From positions 1-6,732 of the forward strand of contig CAJXJE010000041.1 of NCBI GenBank assembly GCA_913054215.1: DNA of 6,732 bases. Direction: 5' to 3'. The stretch is from an uncultured Candidatus Peregrinibacteria bacterium (lineage in GTDB: Bacteria > Patescibacteriota > Gracilibacteria > Peribacterales > Peribacteraceae). The first letter of the stretch is position 1. Each line of letters starts with the position of its first letter. The position numbers and the translations under genes were made by a program. The notes below the pieces were generated by a model. That model was not told the DNA's origin and did no database searches. It saw only the letters and a program-made list of their open reading frames with translations. Positions 5,064-6,732 of this stretch are shown here, piece by piece.

Positions 5064-5072
5064 TGCTAATCT
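5064..5072 (+). promoter_or_regulatory. Candidate extended -10 element of secA
   Basis: TGCTAATCT fits an extended -10 (TG-N-TANNNT). TAATCT is followed by 7 nt and the secA ATG at 5080. No matching -35 hexamer is seen 16-18 bp upstream, where the sequence is pyrimidine-rich, but an extended -10 can work without one. No Shine-Dalgarno precedes the ATG, so a leaderless mRNA is likely. Confidence 0.45.
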
Positions 5073-5079
5073 GGCGCAG

Positions 5080-6732
5080 ATGTCTTTCATGGATTCCCTC
5101 AACCGGCTGCTTGGTGACCCGAATGAAAAGGAGCTCAAGAAACTTCGGCCCTATATAGCCAAAGTGCGCAAAGTACAGGAGAGTGAGGAGTATCAAAAAC
5201 TGACCCTAGAAGATCTGCCAAAAAAGTCTGATGTGTTTCGCGAGAGGCTCGAAAAAGGAGAGACGGTTAATGATTTGATACCAGAAGCGTTTGCGGTTGT
5301 AGCCCGTGCCTGTAATTTGCTTGCGGGTACAAAATATGAAGAAGAGGGAATAGATTTTGTATGGGAGATTATCGATCCTTTTGATGTGCAGATTATTGGT
5401 GGTGTTGCGCTCCATAAAGGGAGTGTTGCAGAAATGCGTACAGGTGAAGGTAAAACATTTGTCTGTGTGATGCCGATTTACCTGAATGCACTACTAGGAA
5501 AAGGTGTGCACGTTGTTACTGTGAACGATTACCTCGCACGTCGAGATGCTGCATGGATGGGAATTCTCTACAAGGCACTCGGGCTTACGGTTGGTGTGAT
5601 CTTGCATGAGAAAGATCATGAAGAGCGGCAAGAAGCGTATTGGTGTGATGTCACCTACGGAACGAACAATGAGTTTGGGTTCGACTATTTGCGAGACAAC
5701 ATGGCGGTAAGTAAAGATCGCCAGGTACAGCGCGGATTGCACTATGCCATTGTGGATGAGGTGGACTCTATTTTGATTGATGAAGCGCGCACACCACTGA
5801 TTATTTCGCAACCAGCTGGAGAATCCACCACGAAGTACCTGCAGTATTGCCAATACGTAAAAGAGTTGGAGGAAAATGTGCACTACAACAAAGATGAGAA
5901 GCAAAAAGCTGCTGTCCTTTCCGAAGAGGGAATCAAAAAGATGGAGGAGTTGCTGGGGCTCGAAAACATTTACACCGAAAAAGGATTCGAAGAGGTGCAC
6001 CACATAGAGCAAGCATTGCGTGCGCAAGCAATGTACCAACTAGATACCGATTATGTTGTTCGGGATGGTGAAGTGATTATTGTGGATGAATTTACCGGGC
6101 GACTCATGCCTGGACGTCGCTATAGTCATGGGTTGCACCAAGCTATAGAAGCAAAAGAAGGAGTAGAGGTGCAACGTGAGAGTAAGACACTGGCGACCAT
6201 CACCTTTCAAAACTACTTCCGTCTCTACGAGAAACTTGCTGGAATGACGGGAACAGCAAAGACGGAGGAGGAAGAGTTTGAATCGATCTACAAACTTGGA
6301 ACCGTTGTTGTTCCGACAAATATGCCCATTGTTCGTGCGGATAATCCGGATGCGATTTACCGAACGATAGCGGCAAAGTTTATTGCGGTTGCCAAGATGG
6401 CACGAGAGATGAATGACAAAGGTCAGCCGGTTCTTATTGGTACGACTTCTATCGAAAAATCAGAAGCACTGAGTGATCTGCTGACGAGTGAGAAGATCGA
6501 TCACAATGTTTTGAACGCAAAACAGCACGAGAGAGAAGCGGAAATTATCGCTGGAGCTGGACAAAAAGGCGCTATCACTATTGCAACAAACATGGCAGGT
6601 CGAGGAACAGATATCAAACTAGGTGAAGGAGTGGTAGAGCTGGGTGGACTCGCGATACTCGGTACAGAGCGACATGAGTCTCGCCGTATCGATAACCAGC
6701 TGCGTGGTAGGTCTGGGCGACAAGGAGACCCT
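5080..6732 (+). CDS. secA: SecA, preprotein translocase ATPase (3' end cut by window edge)
   Basis: SecA is the ATP-driven motor that pushes unfolded preproteins through the SecYEG channel. The 551 visible residues cover nucleotide-binding domain 1, the preprotein cross-linking domain and most of domain 2. Seen in order: N-terminal LLGDPNEKELKKLRP (10-24), Walker A MRTGEGKT (119-126), TVNDYLARRD (147-156), TYGTNNEFGFDYLRDNM (192-208), Walker B VDEVDSILIDEARTPLIIS (225-243), the cross-linking domain at about 245-385, VDEFTGRLMPGRR (335-347), MTGTAKTE (389-396), LIGTTSIEKSE (452-462), TNMAGRGTDIKLG (503-515) and LRGRSGRQGDP (541-551). The scaffold, wing and C-terminal linker lie beyond the right edge. 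About a dozen residues (near 83-98, KYEEEGIDFVWEIID) appear extra before FDVQIIGG compared with common SecA proteins. ATG 5080 is chosen for alignment with the family N-terminus, but ATG 5089 (MDSLNRLLG) is also possible. The -10-like TAATCT 7 nt upstream favours 5080. Confidence 0.97.
   Translation, partial: MSFMDSLNRLLGDPNEKELKKLRPYIAKVRKVQESEEYQKLTLEDLPKKSDVFRERLEKGETVNDLIPEAFAVVARACNLLAGTKYEEEGIDFVWEIIDPFDVQIIGGVALHKGSVAEMRTGEGKTFVCVMPIYLNALLGKGVHVVTVNDYLARRDAAWMGILYKALGLTVGVILHEKDHEERQEAYWCDVTYGTNNEFGFDYLRDNMAVSKDRQVQRGLHYAIVDEVDSILIDEARTPLIISQPAGESTTKYLQYCQYVKELEENVHYNKDEKQKAAVLSEEGIKKMEELLGLENIYTEKGFEEVHHIEQALRAQAMYQLDTDYVVRDGEVIIVDEFTGRLMPGRRYSHGLHQAIEAKEGVEVQRESKTLATITFQNYFRLYEKLAGMTGTAKTEEEEFESIYKLGTVVVPTNMPIVRADNPDAIYRTIAAKFIAVAKMAREMNDKGQPVLIGTTSIEKSEALSDLLTSEKIDHNVLNAKQHEREAEIIAGAGQKGAITIATNMAGRGTDIKLGEGVVELGGLAILGTERHESRRIDNQLRGRSGRQGDP

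Larger units (their letters stand above)
4710..5064 (-). repeat. Tandem segmental duplication covering small gene and promoter
   Basis: The sequence 5033-5064 matches 4710-4741 at 28 of 32 positions by eye, and 5003-5032 matches 4680-4709 at about 20 of 30. All matches keep one constant offset of 323 bp, which is also the distance between the two start codons. The coding parts are more diverged but still align as protein. The unit is thus about 323 bp and includes the promoter plus one small gene. The second unit extends left to about 4425. Confidence 0.7.

Noticed and set aside
5206..6039. Minus-strand frames of 69 and 181 codons
   Set aside because: They are antisense to secA, which reads continuously with all expected motifs; long antisense frames arise from its codon bias.
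1..6732. Recoded TGA (Gly or Trp), as in Gracilibacteria, Absconditabacteria or mycoplasmas
   Set aside because: No in-frame TGA occurs in any of the recognised genes, and TGA is the stop of small gene copy 1.
1..6732. tRNA, rRNA or riboswitch
   Set aside because: I saw no T-loop-like motif or rRNA-like segment, and the intergenic gaps are too short for a riboswitch.

Overview
The window reads as a compact bacterial chromosome segment carrying mostly essential, vertically inherited genes on both strands. It uses the standard bacterial code: all long frames are open without TGA readthrough, one small gene ends in TGA, and the others end in TAG or TAA. No Shine-Dalgarno sequence stands at the expected distance from any start. 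Several family-level oddities recall Patescibacteria/CPR bacteria, perhaps the Peregrinibacteria/Peribacteria side: an extra segment before the SecA Walker A motif, a GGGSVGH nucleotide-sugar loop in MurG, a long insertion in a lipoprotein cyclophilin, and very short intergenic gaps. This placement rests on pattern memory, not on a search, and is low confidence.

The left part (1-3800, minus strand, read right to left) looks like one transcription unit: a family 2 glycosyltransferase, ftsW, murG and a secreted lipoprotein peptidyl-prolyl isomerase that runs off the left edge. The gaps are 14, 19 and 13 bp. FtsW polymerises glycan strands from the lipid II that MurG completes, so the core of the unit is peptidoglycan synthesis at the division site. 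The isomerase would help exported proteins fold, and the glycosyltransferase substrate is unknown.

In the middle (3817-4422, plus strand) lies tsaB, the scaffold subunit for tRNA t6A37 synthesis. It starts almost back to back with the glycosyltransferase. Its coding sequence carries two arrays of one 7-bp repeat in opposite orientations. tsaB converges, with only 2 bp between stop codons, on two small minus-strand genes (4425-4679 and 4712-5002) that I do not recognise. These two are diverged tandem copies of each other. The duplication includes the promoter, so each copy has a TTGAC -35 box, a -10 box 6-8 nt before its start codon, and an ATTGA-N5-TCAAT inverted repeat over the -35 box.

The right part (5080 to the edge, plus strand) is the first 551 codons of secA, the ATPase motor of the Sec export pathway, divergent from the small-gene pair. 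A -10-like hexamer 6-8 nt upstream of the start, with no ribosome binding site, recurs at ftsW, tsaB, both small genes and secA. This points to leaderless transcription as a common mode in this genome.

The observations most worth following up are the duplicated small gene with its promoter-operator, the leaderless start pattern, and the inverted heptamer arrays inside tsaB.
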